A DNA stretch of 64,000 nucleotides from Vibrio rumoiensis (GCF_002218045.2 NZ_AP018685.1:186001-250000), one strand, 5' to 3'. Positions 43,826 to 53,453 are shown, numbered from the stretch's first letter. Numbers and translations are program-made. The notes: generated by a model not told the origin, from the letters alone.

Positions 43826-44734
43826 TTATTGACCTACAACCATAATAATTGAAAACACGATATTGGTGATAAAAGCGCATTTCACCATATCGGGTAACAT
43901 CGGCACAAATTGCTTAGCTTGCTGGATATTCCAGATGGTTTTGCCATGTTTAAACACGAGTAATAGCGGTAGCAACATAAACACATTTAACCAAATTGGC
44001 TGAGTATGCATCACTAGGTAAATGGCCATGGTGAGCCATCCAAAAGCCAGTAAGCCCAAATGGTAGCATTTGGCTTTTTCAATACCAATGCGAACCACCA
44101 AAGTACGCTTATTACTCACGGTGTCATTTTCCACATCACGCATATTATTGATGTTCAATACACCCATTGAGAATAAACCAGAGCCAATTGCAGGCAGTAA
44201 CAGACTTGGTTTAACTGTACCTGTATGTAAGAAGTAGGTGCCTAAAATCGCTAATAGACCAAAGAAGATAAAGACAGATATATCCCCAAGGCCAATGTAA
44301 CCATAAGGCTTGCTGCCCATGGTGTAAGCGATAGAACTTACGATAGAAAGTAGGCCTAAGAATAGAAAGGCTGCAATACTCGTTGGGCTTTGTAGCGCAT
44401 AAAACACCAAAGCTAACCCACTGATCACAATAAAGACAATGTTAATAGTGATCGCTTTTTTCATGCCTTGTTGAGTAATGATCCCTTGTTGCATACCACG
44501 GATAGGACCAATACGGTCATCGTTATCAGTACCTTGGACTGCATCTCCGTAGTCATTGGCAAGGTTAGATAAAATTTGCAGTAACGTTGCTGTGAGTAAT
44601 GCCAAAACAGAAATTGCGAAAGAAAAGTGGTGGTCGGCATAGGCAAGGCTACTTCCAGTTGCAATGGCAGCGATCGCAAGCAGTAAGGTTTTGGGTCTAG
44701 CGGCATCAAGCCAAATAGCAAAGGATGATTTCAT
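43826..44734 (-). CDS. menA: 1,4-dihydroxy-2-naphthoate octaprenyltransferase
   Basis: A 302-residue integral membrane UbiA-type prenyltransferase. The first aspartate-rich motif is NDYGDAVQGTDNDDRIGP, and the second is NMRDVENDTVSNKRTL. It attaches the prenyl chain in menaquinone synthesis. ATG 44734 (MKSSFAIWLDAARPKT) matches family N-termini, although the ribosome binding site is weak. An in-frame ATG at 44791 would add 19 residues and has no ribosome binding site. Confidence 0.93.
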   Translation of the reverse strand: MKSSFAIWLDAARPKTLLLAIAAIATGSSLAYADHHFSFAISVLALLTATLLQILSNLANDYGDAVQGTDNDDRIGPIRGMQQGIITQQGMKKAITINIVFIVISGLALVFYALQSPTSIAAFLFLGLLSIVSSIAYTMGSKPYGYIGLGDISVFIFFGLLAILGTYFLHTGTVKPSLLLPAIGSGLFSMGVLNINNMRDVENDTVSNKRTLVVRIGIEKAKCYHLGLLAFGWLTMAIYLVMHTQPIWLNVFMLLPLLLVFKHGKTIWNIQQAKQFVPMLPDMVKCAFITNIVFSIIMVVGQ

Positions 44735-44874
44735 AGTCTTATACAGTAAAGGTGAATGATGAATACCAACCACAAATAAGTAACAGCTCATGCTAGCTTA
44801 TAAAAAGTTCGCTAATTTAGACTACTGACTTATTTTGATTGGCATAAGTATATCAATTAGTTGTCACAAATAAC

Positions 44875-44902
44875 AAAAAGCTCGCAATCGTGCGAGCTTT
44901 TT
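44875..44902 (-). terminator. Intrinsic terminator of hslVU
   Basis: The stem AAAAGCTCGC/GCGAGCTTTT with a six-base loop is followed by T on the - strand. Confidence 0.9.
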
Positions 44903-44925
44903 GGATTTATACAGTAAAGATGATT

Positions 44926-46263
44926 TTACAGGATAAAGCGACTTAAATCTTCATCGGCAACAAATTCACCCAGACGTTGCTTAACGTAATCACCATCAAT
45001 CGAGACTTTCATTCCCGGATTATCGGTGGCATCAAACGAAATATCGTCCATTAAGCGCTCCATCACGGTATGCAAACGGCGCGCACCAATGTTTTCGGTG
45101 GTTTCGTTAACTTGCCATGCCGCTTCGGCAATTTGTGTAATGCCGTCTTCGGTAAATTCGATTTCGACATTTTCGGTTGCCATTAATGCGCAATATTGCT
45201 CGGTTAGCGAGGCATTAGGTTCCGTTAAGATGCGCTTAAAGTCATGACTGCTTAACGCTTCTAATTCAACACGAATCGGTAAACGACCTTGTAATTCAGG
45301 AATTAAATCAGAAGGGCGAGCGACTTGGAATGCGCCTGATGCCACAAATAATATGTGGTCAGTACGAACCATACCGTGCTTAGTGGAAACCGTACTGCCT
45401 TCAACTAATGGTAATAAATCACGCTGTACCCCTTCACGAGAGACATCGCCGCCACCAGTTTGATCGGCACGTTTACAAATCTTATCAATCTCATCAATGA
45501 ACACGATACCGTTGTTTTCAACGTTGAAAATCGCTTGTTCTTTTAAGTCTTCTTGATTGACGAGTTTGGCGGCTTCTTCTTCGGTTAACGCTTTGAAGGC
45601 ATCTTTTATTTTCATTTTGCGGCTTTTCTTGGTATCGCCCGCCAGATTTTGGAACATGCCTTGTAGTTGATTGGTCATTTCTTCCATGCCTGGAGGTGCC
45701 ATGATTTCCACGCCCATTTGCGGCGCGGCCACATCAACATCAATTTCTTTATCGTCTAATTGGCCTTCACGTAGTTTTTTACGGAACACTTGACGCGTAT
45801 TTGAGGTACTTTCTTGTGATTTTTCATCCTGTCCCCAACCTTCGCGTGGTGGCGGTAATAACGCATCAAGAATACGCTCTTCCGCTTGCTCTTCAGCACG
45901 GAATTTTACTTTTTCCATTTCACGCTGATGAGTTAGCTTGATTGAGACATCGGTGAGATCACGAATGATGGATTCAACTTCTTTACCAACATAACCGACT
46001 TCGGTGAATTTAGTCGCTTCTACTTTAATGAAAGGTGCATGAGCGAGTTTAGCCAAACGGCGAGCAATTTCAGTTTTACCTACACCGGTTGGGCCGATCA
46101 TTAAAATATTTTTTGGTGTCACTTCTGCACGTAGATTTTCATCGAGTTGCATACGACGCCAGCGGTTACGTAAAGCGATCGCTACGGCACGCTTAGCCTT
46201 ATCTTGACCAATAATGTGTTGGTTGAGTTCATGAACAATTTCACGAGGTGTCATTTCCGACAT
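44926..46263 (-). CDS. hslU: ATP-dependent protease ATPase subunit HslU
   Basis: A 445-residue AAA+ unfoldase of the HslUV protease. Walker A GPTGVGKTEIARRLA is near 57-71, Walker B NGIVFIDEIDKI is in the middle, and the pore and I-domain segments are present. The C-terminal EDLSRFIL tail is the signal that activates HslV. It lies 108 bp after hslV, and both are followed by a terminator. The pair is normally heat-shock induced. Confidence 0.97.
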   Translation of the reverse strand: MSEMTPREIVHELNQHIIGQDKAKRAVAIALRNRWRRMQLDENLRAEVTPKNILMIGPTGVGKTEIARRLAKLAHAPFIKVEATKFTEVGYVGKEVESIIRDLTDVSIKLTHQREMEKVKFRAEEQAEERILDALLPPPREGWGQDEKSQESTSNTRQVFRKKLREGQLDDKEIDVDVAAPQMGVEIMAPPGMEEMTNQLQGMFQNLAGDTKKSRKMKIKDAFKALTEEEAAKLVNQEDLKEQAIFNVENNGIVFIDEIDKICKRADQTGGGDVSREGVQRDLLPLVEGSTVSTKHGMVRTDHILFVASGAFQVARPSDLIPELQGRLPIRVELEALSSHDFKRILTEPNASLTEQYCALMATENVEIEFTEDGITQIAEAAWQVNETTENIGARRLHTVMERLMDDISFDATDNPGMKVSIDGDYVKQRLGEFVADEDLSRFIL

Positions 46264-46371
46264 AACGTTATCCTTTTACCCTAATTAATAAGCCATGAAT
46301 CTGGGTTCATGGGTGGGAAATCTGATGATTAGCCTTGAGCTAGAAAGCGAAAGACAAAGGCCAATAGTGAT

Positions 46372-46890
46372 TTATAGTTCTTCGATTGTGTGGTGATGGT
46401 TGGTGAATACACAAATATCACCAGCGATTTTTAACGATTTCTCGGCAATTTCACGAGCTTCGAGATCGGTGTTTTCTAATAGAGCAATCGCGGCTGCTTG
46501 GGCGAAATTGCCACCAGAACCAATCGCAATTAAATCATTTTCAGGCTGCACCACATCACCATTACCAGTGATGATCAGCGATGCCGTTTCATCTGCTACG
46601 GCTAATAAGGCTTCTAACTTGCGTAAAGCACGATCACTGCGCCAATCTTTAGCCAGTTCAACCGCCGCTTTAGTGAGATGACCTTGGTGCATCTCTAGCT
46701 TACGTTCAAAACGTTCGAAAAGCGTAAAGGCATCAGCGGTACCGCCGGCAAAGCCTGCTAACACTTTATCATGATATAAACGGCGAACTTTTTTAGCATT
46801 GCCCTTCATGACAGTGTTGCCTAATGAAACTTGGCCGTCACCTGCGATAACGACTTTATTGTTGCGGCGTACAGATACAATAGTAGTCAC
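46372..46890 (-). CDS. hslV: ATP-dependent protease peptidase subunit HslV
   Basis: A 172-residue proteasome-like threonine protease. After methionine removal the N-terminal Thr (MTTIVSVRRNNK) is the nucleophile. GDGQVSLGNTVMKGNAKKVRRL and GFAGGTADAFTLFERFE are family hallmarks. The start is GTG 46890 with AAGAGG upstream. It assembles as two hexamers capped by HslU. Upstream, on the same strand, lies ftsN. Confidence 0.97.
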   Translation of the reverse strand: MTTIVSVRRNNKVVIAGDGQVSLGNTVMKGNAKKVRRLYHDKVLAGFAGGTADAFTLFERFERKLEMHQGHLTKAAVELAKDWRSDRALRKLEALLAVADETASLIITGNGDVVQPENDLIAIGSGGNFAQAAAIALLENTDLEAREIAEKSLKIAGDICVFTNHHHTIEEL

Positions 46891-46984
46891 GAGAAACCTC
46901 TTAGTTATTCTGCTGTTTTAACTGATATGAGGTTGGGGTAAAAAGAATTCAAGAGAAAGGGTAATAAAATGTCTTTGGGGTCGT

Positions 46985-47140
46985 TAAGAATATAGGAAGC
47001 TTTTAAGGAAAGTATTTGTTGCTCACAAAGCAAAACCGAGAGGCGAGGACGCTGCGCTCGGGAGCCGAAAAGAATGATTGACACCGACAAGGTAGCAACC
47101 AAAAATTCTCGGCTCTCGGCTCTCGGCTCTCGGCTCTTTA
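46985..47140. repeat. Repeat-rich region between ftsN and hslV
   Basis: It contains four perfect tandem copies of TCTCGGC (47107-47134). A CCGAGAGGCGAGGACGCTGC segment around 47035-47055 can pair with them to form a large hairpin, and on the - strand this is followed by T-rich sequence. It probably acts as the ftsN terminator. Confidence 0.6.
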
Positions 47141-47713
47141 TTTTAAGGTGTCTTTCATGATGATACATGGCTCGATTTTAGCACGTTGCAAAACATGCTG
47201 ATCTTTTACCGCTTCACGTTTAAACGTATAAGGCCCTAAAATAATTCGATACCAACTGCTGCCTTCAAGCTTCACCACTTTACTGCTCAATCCTTGGAAC
47301 GCGATATTAGCTTTACGTTGATCCGCTTGTGATGCAGTTTTATAAGCGCCGCATTGCATTATGTATGGGATCTTAGGTATTTCAACTTCTTTGGCTTGAA
47401 CCTCAATCTCACGTTTCGGCAACGTCTCCATGTAATCCCACTTTTCTTGTGGTGGAGGCGGTAGCGATTCCGTTGGCTTTGGGGTGACCTTTACAGGCAC
47501 GGTATTAACTGCTGGAACGACCGGTTCTGGGTCATTGCTAAGCATAGAGAGTAAAGAGATCAAGCCTGCTAATAAAAGGACCGCAATAATCGCGGCTTTC
47601 CATGGAATAGCACGCGGTGCTGGCTTCTTTTTTTGAGCCGGTTTTCTTTGATTTCTATTGTTGTTTTTTTTATTTGGAGTTGGACTCTTTCTTACATAAT
47701 CTCGATTAGCCAC
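47138..47713 (-). CDS. ftsN: Cell division protein FtsN
   Basis: A 191-residue bitopic membrane protein. The short lysine-rich cytoplasmic part starts with the conserved RDYVRKS. One transmembrane helix follows at about 38-58 (WKAAIIAVLLLAGLISLL), then a proline-rich periplasmic linker. The C-terminal SPOR domain at about 113-187 has IPYIMQCGAYKT and WYRIILGPYTFKREA. It activates septal peptidoglycan synthesis. GTG 47713 is the start. It is shorter than the E. coli protein, mostly in the linker. Confidence 0.93.
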   Translation of the reverse strand: MANRDYVRKSPTPNKKNNNRNQRKPAQKKKPAPRAIPWKAAIIAVLLLAGLISLLSMLSNDPEPVVPAVNTVPVKVTPKPTESLPPPPQEKWDYMETLPKREIEVQAKEVEIPKIPYIMQCGAYKTASQADQRKANIAFQGLSSKVVKLEGSSWYRIILGPYTFKREAVKDQHVLQRAKIEPCIIMKDTLK

Positions 47714-47959
47714 GGTATTTCAATAACTCAATAGAATAAAAAAGGAGCTATATGTTAATGCAGTTTTTTAACCAATACTATGATTAATACTGTAAGAAAA
47801 AGGCCACTGGCTTTGAATTGAAAGTTGCAGCTTGGTTAGCGGAGTTGATTCTGCCCAATCGCATCGTTTCGTTATGCTTATGGTGCTTCATGTTCCTGCC
47901 GCTTTACTGCAACTTCTTTGGGGGGATATTGTTCTAAAGGCCTATGTTTTTTTAGGCTA

Positions 47960-48964
47960 TTAGCTTCGCGGTGGTGCAGCACTATTTCTGATCACAAGAT
48001 TGGCTTCAAGTAATCGAGAACCAGCACGAACCTCTCTCCCTTTTAATATTTCTAACAACATTAACATTGACTGTTTACCGATCTCATAACGGGGTTGAGC
48101 AATAGTGGTGAGTGGCGGATCGCAGTATTGAGAGAATTGAATGTCGTCAAAGCCAACAATGGAAAGGTCTTGTGGTATTCGGAAACCTTGTTTTTTCGCT
48201 TGTTGAATAGCGCCAATAGCCATGCTGTCGTTATGACAAAAAATGGCGGTTGGAGGCTCAGGTAAAGACAGTAATTTATTCGCCGCACTCACACCAGACT
48301 CTAAAGTAAAGTCACCTTGTGTTTGGTAGGCCGGATTCATGTCTATGCCAGCGCGTCGCAAGGCTTGTTGGTAGCCTTGATGGCGGAATTGACAAAGTGA
48401 TGCATCGGATGGACCGGACATTTCAGCGATTTTCTTATGTCCCATTTGGGTGAGGTAATTCACGACATCAAATGCGGCGGTTAAATTGTCAATATGAACC
48501 GTAGGAAGCTCTAGTTCCGGCGCGTATTCACAGGCCATGACAAGCGGCGGTAAGTTTTTTTGTTCAGGTTTACTGACGTCAAAAGGAACATCGGTACCCA
48601 ATAGCAACATGCCATCAGCTTGCTTGGTAAAGACTAAATTCACAAAGCTGCTTTCTCGTTTGAGTTGCTGCCCGCTGTCACCCAGTAGAACTAAATAATT
48701 ATGTTCCGCGGCGGTATCTTCGATGCCTCGGATGATCTCTGTGAAATAAGGGTCACAGATGTCGGGCACAATTACAATGATGGTTTTCGATTCATTACGT
48801 CGTAGATTGCGTGCTAAAGAGTTCGGTGAGTAGCCCGATTCTAATACCGCATCTTCTACGCGCTTTCGTGTTGCATTGGAGACTTTCTCGGGATTCATCA
48901 GCGCACGGGAAACCGTCGCCGTTGATACCCCAGCTAGTTGGGCAACCTCCTTCATTGTCGCCAT
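47960..48964 (-). CDS. cytR: LacI-family nucleoside uptake/catabolism repressor
   Basis: A 334-residue LacI-family regulator. The N-terminal helix-turn-helix and hinge are MKEVAQLAGVSTATVSRAL and YSPNSLARNLRR. A periplasmic-binding-protein-like effector domain follows (DICDPYFTEIIRGIEDTA, GFDDIQFSQYCDPPLTTI). CytR represses nucleoside genes with CRP and is released by cytidine. ATG 48964 follows GAGGAAAACTT, so it is preferred over ATG 48982. The family call comes from sequence likeness and its place beside priA and ftsN. Confidence 0.9.
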   Translation of the reverse strand: MATMKEVAQLAGVSTATVSRALMNPEKVSNATRKRVEDAVLESGYSPNSLARNLRRNESKTIIVIVPDICDPYFTEIIRGIEDTAAEHNYLVLLGDSGQQLKRESSFVNLVFTKQADGMLLLGTDVPFDVSKPEQKNLPPLVMACEYAPELELPTVHIDNLTAAFDVVNYLTQMGHKKIAEMSGPSDASLCQFRHQGYQQALRRAGIDMNPAYQTQGDFTLESGVSAANKLLSLPEPPTAIFCHNDSMAIGAIQQAKKQGFRIPQDLSIVGFDDIQFSQYCDPPLTTIAQPRYEIGKQSMLMLLEILKGREVRAGSRLLEANLVIRNSAAPPRS

Positions 48965-49169
48965 AAGTTTTCCTCTCTTCACTTTTTATACCCAAATGGG
49001 TAAGACAAACGCTTATATCAAAAAACACAGACTATATAAGCAAAATGTGAGGAGTTTCCTTTAGTTGGTTTTCCTCATCACGAATAACGACATCTTAATG
49101 TTATTTAAATATTTTATGTTCTAAATTAGCTGGTTAATAGCTCGAGTATAGTAATTCTTACATTCCAAT

Positions 49170-49185
49170 GGTGATATGCATCACA
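49170..49185. promoter_or_regulatory. CRP site upstream of cytR
   Basis: GGTGATATGCATCACA is a near-perfect CRP palindrome (GTGAT-N4-ATCAC). It lies about 205 bp before the cytR start, 3' of priA. CytR regulons use CRP as corepressor, so this may serve cytR autoregulation. Confidence 0.65.
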
Positions 49186-49215
49186 TAGAGGGTTTTTAAT
49201 ACCCTTACTTTTTAC

Positions 49216-51417
49216 TCAGCTTAGGTCCTGAGGCTCTATATCCATATTCCAACGCACTTTTTTGGCGAGTGGCAATAATTGAATTGCCGACTTAGATGAG
49301 GCAATGATACGTTGCATTTGACGACGAGTACTCACTTGCAACATTAACTGCCAGCGATATTTCCCCGCTCGTCGGGCGAGTGGTGCAGGCATTGGGCCGA
49401 GTACCATGCATTGCTCATCATAAAGTGGGTGAGCTTCCAGTGTGTGGCGTATTTGACGTAAAAAGGCTTCAACGTCGTCGTTATTGTTGCCTTCAGCACG
49501 AAACAGCGTCAAAAAGCTGTAAGGGGGAAGCTGGGCCATTTTTCGTTCGGCCAGCGCAGTTTGAGCAAAGTGTTGATAATCTTTGTGTAATAGCGATTGC
49601 AATAAGGCATGTTCAGGGTGATGTGTTTGCAATAATACTTCACCCGGCTTACTGGCTCGGCCTGAACGTCCCGCGACTTGAATAAACAGTTGAGCAAGGC
49701 GCTCGGATGCTCGAAAGTCACTACTATAAAGTGAGCCATCAACATCCAATAAACCAACCAAAGTGACATCCGGGAAGTGATGGCCTTTCGCCAGCATCTG
49801 GGTGCCGATAAGGATTTGATATTCACCTTTACGAATCGATTCTAGCGCGTTTTCTAAGCTGCCTTTGCGGCGGGTACTATCACGGTCAATTCGTATGGTT
49901 TTAAATTCAGGGAACAGTAACTCTAGCTGTTTTTCGAGTTGCTCTGTCCCCACACCAACGGAAACAAGCTGAGTCGAGCCACAGCCTTGGCATTGTTGAA
50001 TCACTGGGCGTTGTGAGCCGCAGTGATGGCAGCGAATTTCTTGGCTACCTTGATGAAAGGTGTAATAAGCATCACAGCGCTTACACTCGGCAATCCAACC
50101 ACATTCATGGCACATTAGGGCAGGAGAGAAGCCACGGCGGTTTAAAAACAACATCACCTGATTGCCCGCGTTAAGATGGCGACGCATTTGAGCAATTAAT
50201 GGCGCGGATAACCCCCCTTCTAAATAGAGGCCTTTAATATCTAAGACATGATGTTTGGCTGGTTGTGCATTACCGGCGCGCTTAGTTAATGTTAAGTAAT
50301 GATATTTGCCTGTTTTAGCATTATGTAGCGTTTCTAAGGCTGGCGTCGCTGACCCAAGCACTACTGGGAAGTTTTCTTTGTGGCCGCGCATTACCGCGAC
50401 ATCTCGAGCATGATAACGCAGCGTATCTTGTTGCTTATAAGACGCGTCATGTTCTTCATCGACGATGATGATTCCAAGATCGGCAAAAGGCGTAAATAAC
50501 GCAGAGCGAGTGCCAATAATGATCCCCGCTTGTTTGTCACGTGCGGAAAGCCATGCATTTAATCGTTCGGTTTCGTTTAAGCCAGAATGCATCACTTCAA
50601 CTGGCACATTAAAGCGGCGCTTAAATCGGTTAATCGTTTGTGGTGTCAAGCCGATTTCGGGGACGAGTATTAATGCTTGTTTACCTTGTTCAAGCACAGG
50701 TTTGATAATGCTTAAATAGACTTCGGTTTTACCTGAACCGGTTACCCCATCAATTAAAAAACAGCCAAATCCAGGATGGTTATTAATACTGGCAACTGCA
50801 ATGGCTTGTTCTTCATTTAAGTGTGGTTTGTGTTGCTCGTTTTCCAATTGAGCAGACCATTGAGGTTGAGTCGGCTGAGTGTGTTTAGCTTCAATCCACC
50901 CTTTCTCTTGTAGCGTTTTTAAGGTAGTGCTGCTGATGTCTTCATCAATCATGGCTTGATGTGGCAAAGCGCCGTGATCGAGCATACGAACCACTTTCGC
51001 TTGTAGGTGCGCTCGGCCGAAGCCGGCAGTTAATTGGTTTTTGCCCGCTTCGGTAATGTGCCACTCTTTGAGGCTCGTGAAATCGGCAGGTTTGCCCTTT
51101 TTCAATAATGAAGGTAAAGCCATCGCCAGCGTATCACCAAGTGGGTATTGATAAAATTGGCTACACCAGTGCAATAATTGATAGAGCGGTTGAGGCCAGA
51201 CTGGTTTAGCATCTAAACAGGCTTTAATCGGTTTTAATTGCTCAACCGGGAAGTCCGAATGATTGACAATACCAACGACAATTCCAATTAAGGTTTGTCG
51301 ACCGAAAGGTACAGAGACGCGGCCACCAACAACGGGAAATAGGTAATTAGGAATAAGGTAGTCAAAGCACTTATCTAAAGGAACGGGTAGAGCAACTTGA
51401 GCAATATTAGGCTGCAT
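49216..51417 (-). CDS. priA: Primosomal replication restart helicase PriA
   Basis: A 733-residue 3'-5' helicase. The N-terminal DNA-binding domain is followed by Walker A DGVTGSGKTEVYL, the DEEH box IIVDEEHDASYKQQ, and the zinc-binding insert CHECGWIAECKRC, then CHHCGS and CQGCG. Helicase C follows, with GTQMLAKGHHFPDVTLVG. It restarts stalled forks by loading DnaB. ATG 51417 (MQPNIAQVALPVPLD) matches family starts; the frame stays open to 51522 without a good ribosome binding site. Confidence 0.96.
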   Translation of the reverse strand: MQPNIAQVALPVPLDKCFDYLIPNYLFPVVGGRVSVPFGRQTLIGIVVGIVNHSDFPVEQLKPIKACLDAKPVWPQPLYQLLHWCSQFYQYPLGDTLAMALPSLLKKGKPADFTSLKEWHITEAGKNQLTAGFGRAHLQAKVVRMLDHGALPHQAMIDEDISSTTLKTLQEKGWIEAKHTQPTQPQWSAQLENEQHKPHLNEEQAIAVASINNHPGFGCFLIDGVTGSGKTEVYLSIIKPVLEQGKQALILVPEIGLTPQTINRFKRRFNVPVEVMHSGLNETERLNAWLSARDKQAGIIIGTRSALFTPFADLGIIIVDEEHDASYKQQDTLRYHARDVAVMRGHKENFPVVLGSATPALETLHNAKTGKYHYLTLTKRAGNAQPAKHHVLDIKGLYLEGGLSAPLIAQMRRHLNAGNQVMLFLNRRGFSPALMCHECGWIAECKRCDAYYTFHQGSQEIRCHHCGSQRPVIQQCQGCGSTQLVSVGVGTEQLEKQLELLFPEFKTIRIDRDSTRRKGSLENALESIRKGEYQILIGTQMLAKGHHFPDVTLVGLLDVDGSLYSSDFRASERLAQLFIQVAGRSGRASKPGEVLLQTHHPEHALLQSLLHKDYQHFAQTALAERKMAQLPPYSFLTLFRAEGNNNDDVEAFLRQIRHTLEAHPLYDEQCMVLGPMPAPLARRAGKYRWQLMLQVSTRRQMQRIIASSKSAIQLLPLAKKVRWNMDIEPQDLS

Positions 51418-51689
51418 AAGTAAGAAAATTGTCCTTTCGACAGTAGGGTAAGACAAATGAAAGACTATGATAAAACAGCCGTTATCGATATAAAACTGAA
51501 ATATTGTAGAAAAAGGGAGCAAATGTGTTGATCGATGGAGGCGGATTCACTATTATACTGCGCCTCTAACGATGTATATTTTTACATCATTTTTTAGTAA
51601 CAACGTATGGTGTCTGACTGCTTGAATACTCGCAAGAGATATTTCAGTAAGAATCGGATAGCGATACGGACCAATAAAAGGTTTGTCCT

Positions 51690-51908
51690 ATGAAAACTGG
51701 TATCCACCCAGAATACAAAGCTGTAAATGCAACTTGTTCTTGCGGTAACTCTTTCGAGTTCAACTCTACGCTAGACAAAGACACTATCCACCTAGACGTA
51801 TGTGACAAATGTCACCCGTTCTACACTGGTAAGCAACGTATCGTTGATACTGGCGGCCGTGTTGATCGCTTCAACAAGCGTTTTGGTGCACTTAGCAGCA
51901 AAAAATAA
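51690..51908 (+). CDS. rpmE: 50S ribosomal protein L31 (zinc-binding type)
   Basis: A 72-residue protein with four zinc-ligand cysteines, CSCG near 16-19 and CDKCHPFYTGKQ near 37-48. It is therefore the C+ form used when zinc is plentiful. It joins the 50S subunit and bridges to the 30S head. AAAGG precedes the ATG. A 270-bp upstream region divergent from priA carries its promoter, and a terminator follows. Confidence 0.97.
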   Translation: MKTGIHPEYKAVNATCSCGNSFEFNSTLDKDTIHLDVCDKCHPFYTGKQRIVDTGGRVDRFNKRFGALSSKK

Positions 51909-51945
51909 TCTTCCACTAAACGACTTTAGTGAAAGACAGAATTTG

Positions 51946-51972
51946 AAAGGGATGCTTCGGCGTCCCTTTTTT
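51946..51972 (+). terminator. Intrinsic terminator of rpmE
   Basis: The stem AAAGGGATGC/GCGTCCCTTT closes a TTCG-type tetraloop and is followed by T. Confidence 0.9.
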
Positions 51973-52068
51973 ATTGTCTGAAATTAACGGTATTGACTAC
52001 CAAGTTAACTTTTGATCCTTTAAAATCATCTCCCCCCTACTAAATAGAATAATTAGGAAACGCTCACT

Positions 52069-53325
52069 ATGTCTGATGATCAGCAACTCAATGATTTTCG
52101 CCAAAAAGCACTGGATTACCACGCTCAGCCTACCGCAGGTAAAATTGCCATTGCTTTAACTAAACCAGCCGATACGGCGGAAGATCTAGCTTTGGCTTAT
52201 AGCCCTGGTGTTGCTGAGCCGGTACGTGAAATCGCACTAAACCCTGATAATGCTTATAAATATACTGCTAAAGGTAATACGGTTGCCGTTATCTCAAATG
52301 GTACCGCTATTCTAGGTTTAGGTAATTTAGGTCCATTAGCCTCAAAACCAGTTATGGAAGGTAAGGCGCTGTTATTTAAACGTTTTGCTGGATTGGATTC
52401 TATTGATATTCAGGTTAAGCATCGTACTATCGACGAGTTTGTTGATACGGTGGCTAATATTGCTGATACTTTTGGTGGCATTAACCTAGAAGATATTAAA
52501 GCGCCAGATTGCTTTGAGATTGAGCGCCAACTGATTGAGCGTTGTGACGTGCCTGTTTTCCATGATGATCAGCACGGTACGGCGATTGTGACGGCAGCCG
52601 GTATGCTGAATGCAATAGAGCTACAGGGCAAGAAGCTGTCTGAGTGTAAAATTGTTTGTTTAGGCGCAGGTGCTGCGGCAGTCGCCTGTATGGAGCTACT
52701 GATCAAATGTGGCGCATTACGTGAAAAAATCTACATGCTTGATCGTAAAGGCGTGATTCATACACGTCGTGATGACTTGAATGAGTACAAACAATTGTTT
52801 GCTAACAACACTGATATGCGTACTTTGGAAGATGTGATTGAAGGCGCGGATTTATTCCTAGGTGTATCTGGTCCAAATCTGTTACCACCAGAAGCGCTTG
52901 CGTTAATGGCTGATAAGCCGATTGTGTTTGCTTGTTCAAACCCTGATCCTGAAATCAAGCCAGAGTTAGCCATCAAAGTCCGTAATGACTTAATCATGGG
53001 TACGGGTCGTAGTGATTATCCGAACCAAGTTAATAACGTTATTTGTTTCCCATTCATTTTCCGTGGCGCATTAGATGTTCGTGCCAGTGAAATTAATACC
53101 GAAATGAAATTGGCGGCAGTTGAAGCGATTCGTCAATTAGCGAAACAAGAAGTACCAGCCGAAGTATTAAAAGCGGCAGGGGTTGAAGCGCTATCATTTG
53201 GTCCGGATTACATCATTCCAAAACCAATGGATCCGCGTTTATTGTCTGAAGTGGCTGGTGCGGTTGCTCGTGCTGCGGTTGAGTCTGGTGTCGCACGTAT
53301 CGAATTGCCGGATCAGTATAAGTAA
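52069..53325 (+). CDS. NAD(P)-dependent malic enzyme (short form)
   Basis: A 418-residue malic enzyme without the C-terminal phosphotransacetylase domain of MaeB. The N-domain has LAYSPGVAEPV, EGKALLFKRFAG and catalytic FHDDQHGTA. The NAD(P)-binding motif is CLGAGAAAVACMELL. It oxidatively decarboxylates malate to pyruvate. Cofactor preference cannot be read. It converges with metJ across a strong terminator. Confidence 0.93.
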   Translation: MSDDQQLNDFRQKALDYHAQPTAGKIAIALTKPADTAEDLALAYSPGVAEPVREIALNPDNAYKYTAKGNTVAVISNGTAILGLGNLGPLASKPVMEGKALLFKRFAGLDSIDIQVKHRTIDEFVDTVANIADTFGGINLEDIKAPDCFEIERQLIERCDVPVFHDDQHGTAIVTAAGMLNAIELQGKKLSECKIVCLGAGAAAVACMELLIKCGALREKIYMLDRKGVIHTRRDDLNEYKQLFANNTDMRTLEDVIEGADLFLGVSGPNLLPPEALALMADKPIVFACSNPDPEIKPELAIKVRNDLIMGTGRSDYPNQVNNVICFPFIFRGALDVRASEINTEMKLAAVEAIRQLAKQEVPAEVLKAAGVEALSFGPDYIIPKPMDPRLLSEVAGAVARAAVESGVARIELPDQYK

Positions 53326-53341
53326 AAAATAAACTCGAATA

Positions 53342-53362
53342 CTAGGGCGCTTCGCTTCTTGT
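53342..53362 (+). repeat. Junction repeat, copy B
   Basis: CTAGGGCGCTTCGCTTCTTG plus one base matches 25881-25901 at 19 of 21 positions and likewise lies just before a terminator at a convergent junction. Confidence 0.6.
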
Positions 53363-53376
53363 CGCTCGAATACAAT

Positions 53377-53416
53377 AAAGCCCGCTCAAATGATTTGAGC
53401 GGGCTTTATTTTTTCT
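53377..53416 (+). terminator. Terminator between malic enzyme gene and metJ
   Basis: A 14-bp perfect stem (AAAGCCCGCTCAAA and its complement) with a three-base loop is followed by a T-rich tail. Confidence 0.95.
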
Positions 53417-53453
53417 TTTTCGAAAAACGAGTTACGACAATCCGAGTAACGTA

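Noticed and set aside
47716..47762. Leader peptide with a strong ribosome binding site (AAGGAG then an 11-codon frame) on the + strand
   Set aside because: No gene follows on that strand, and an 11-codon frame after a purine run is expected by chance.
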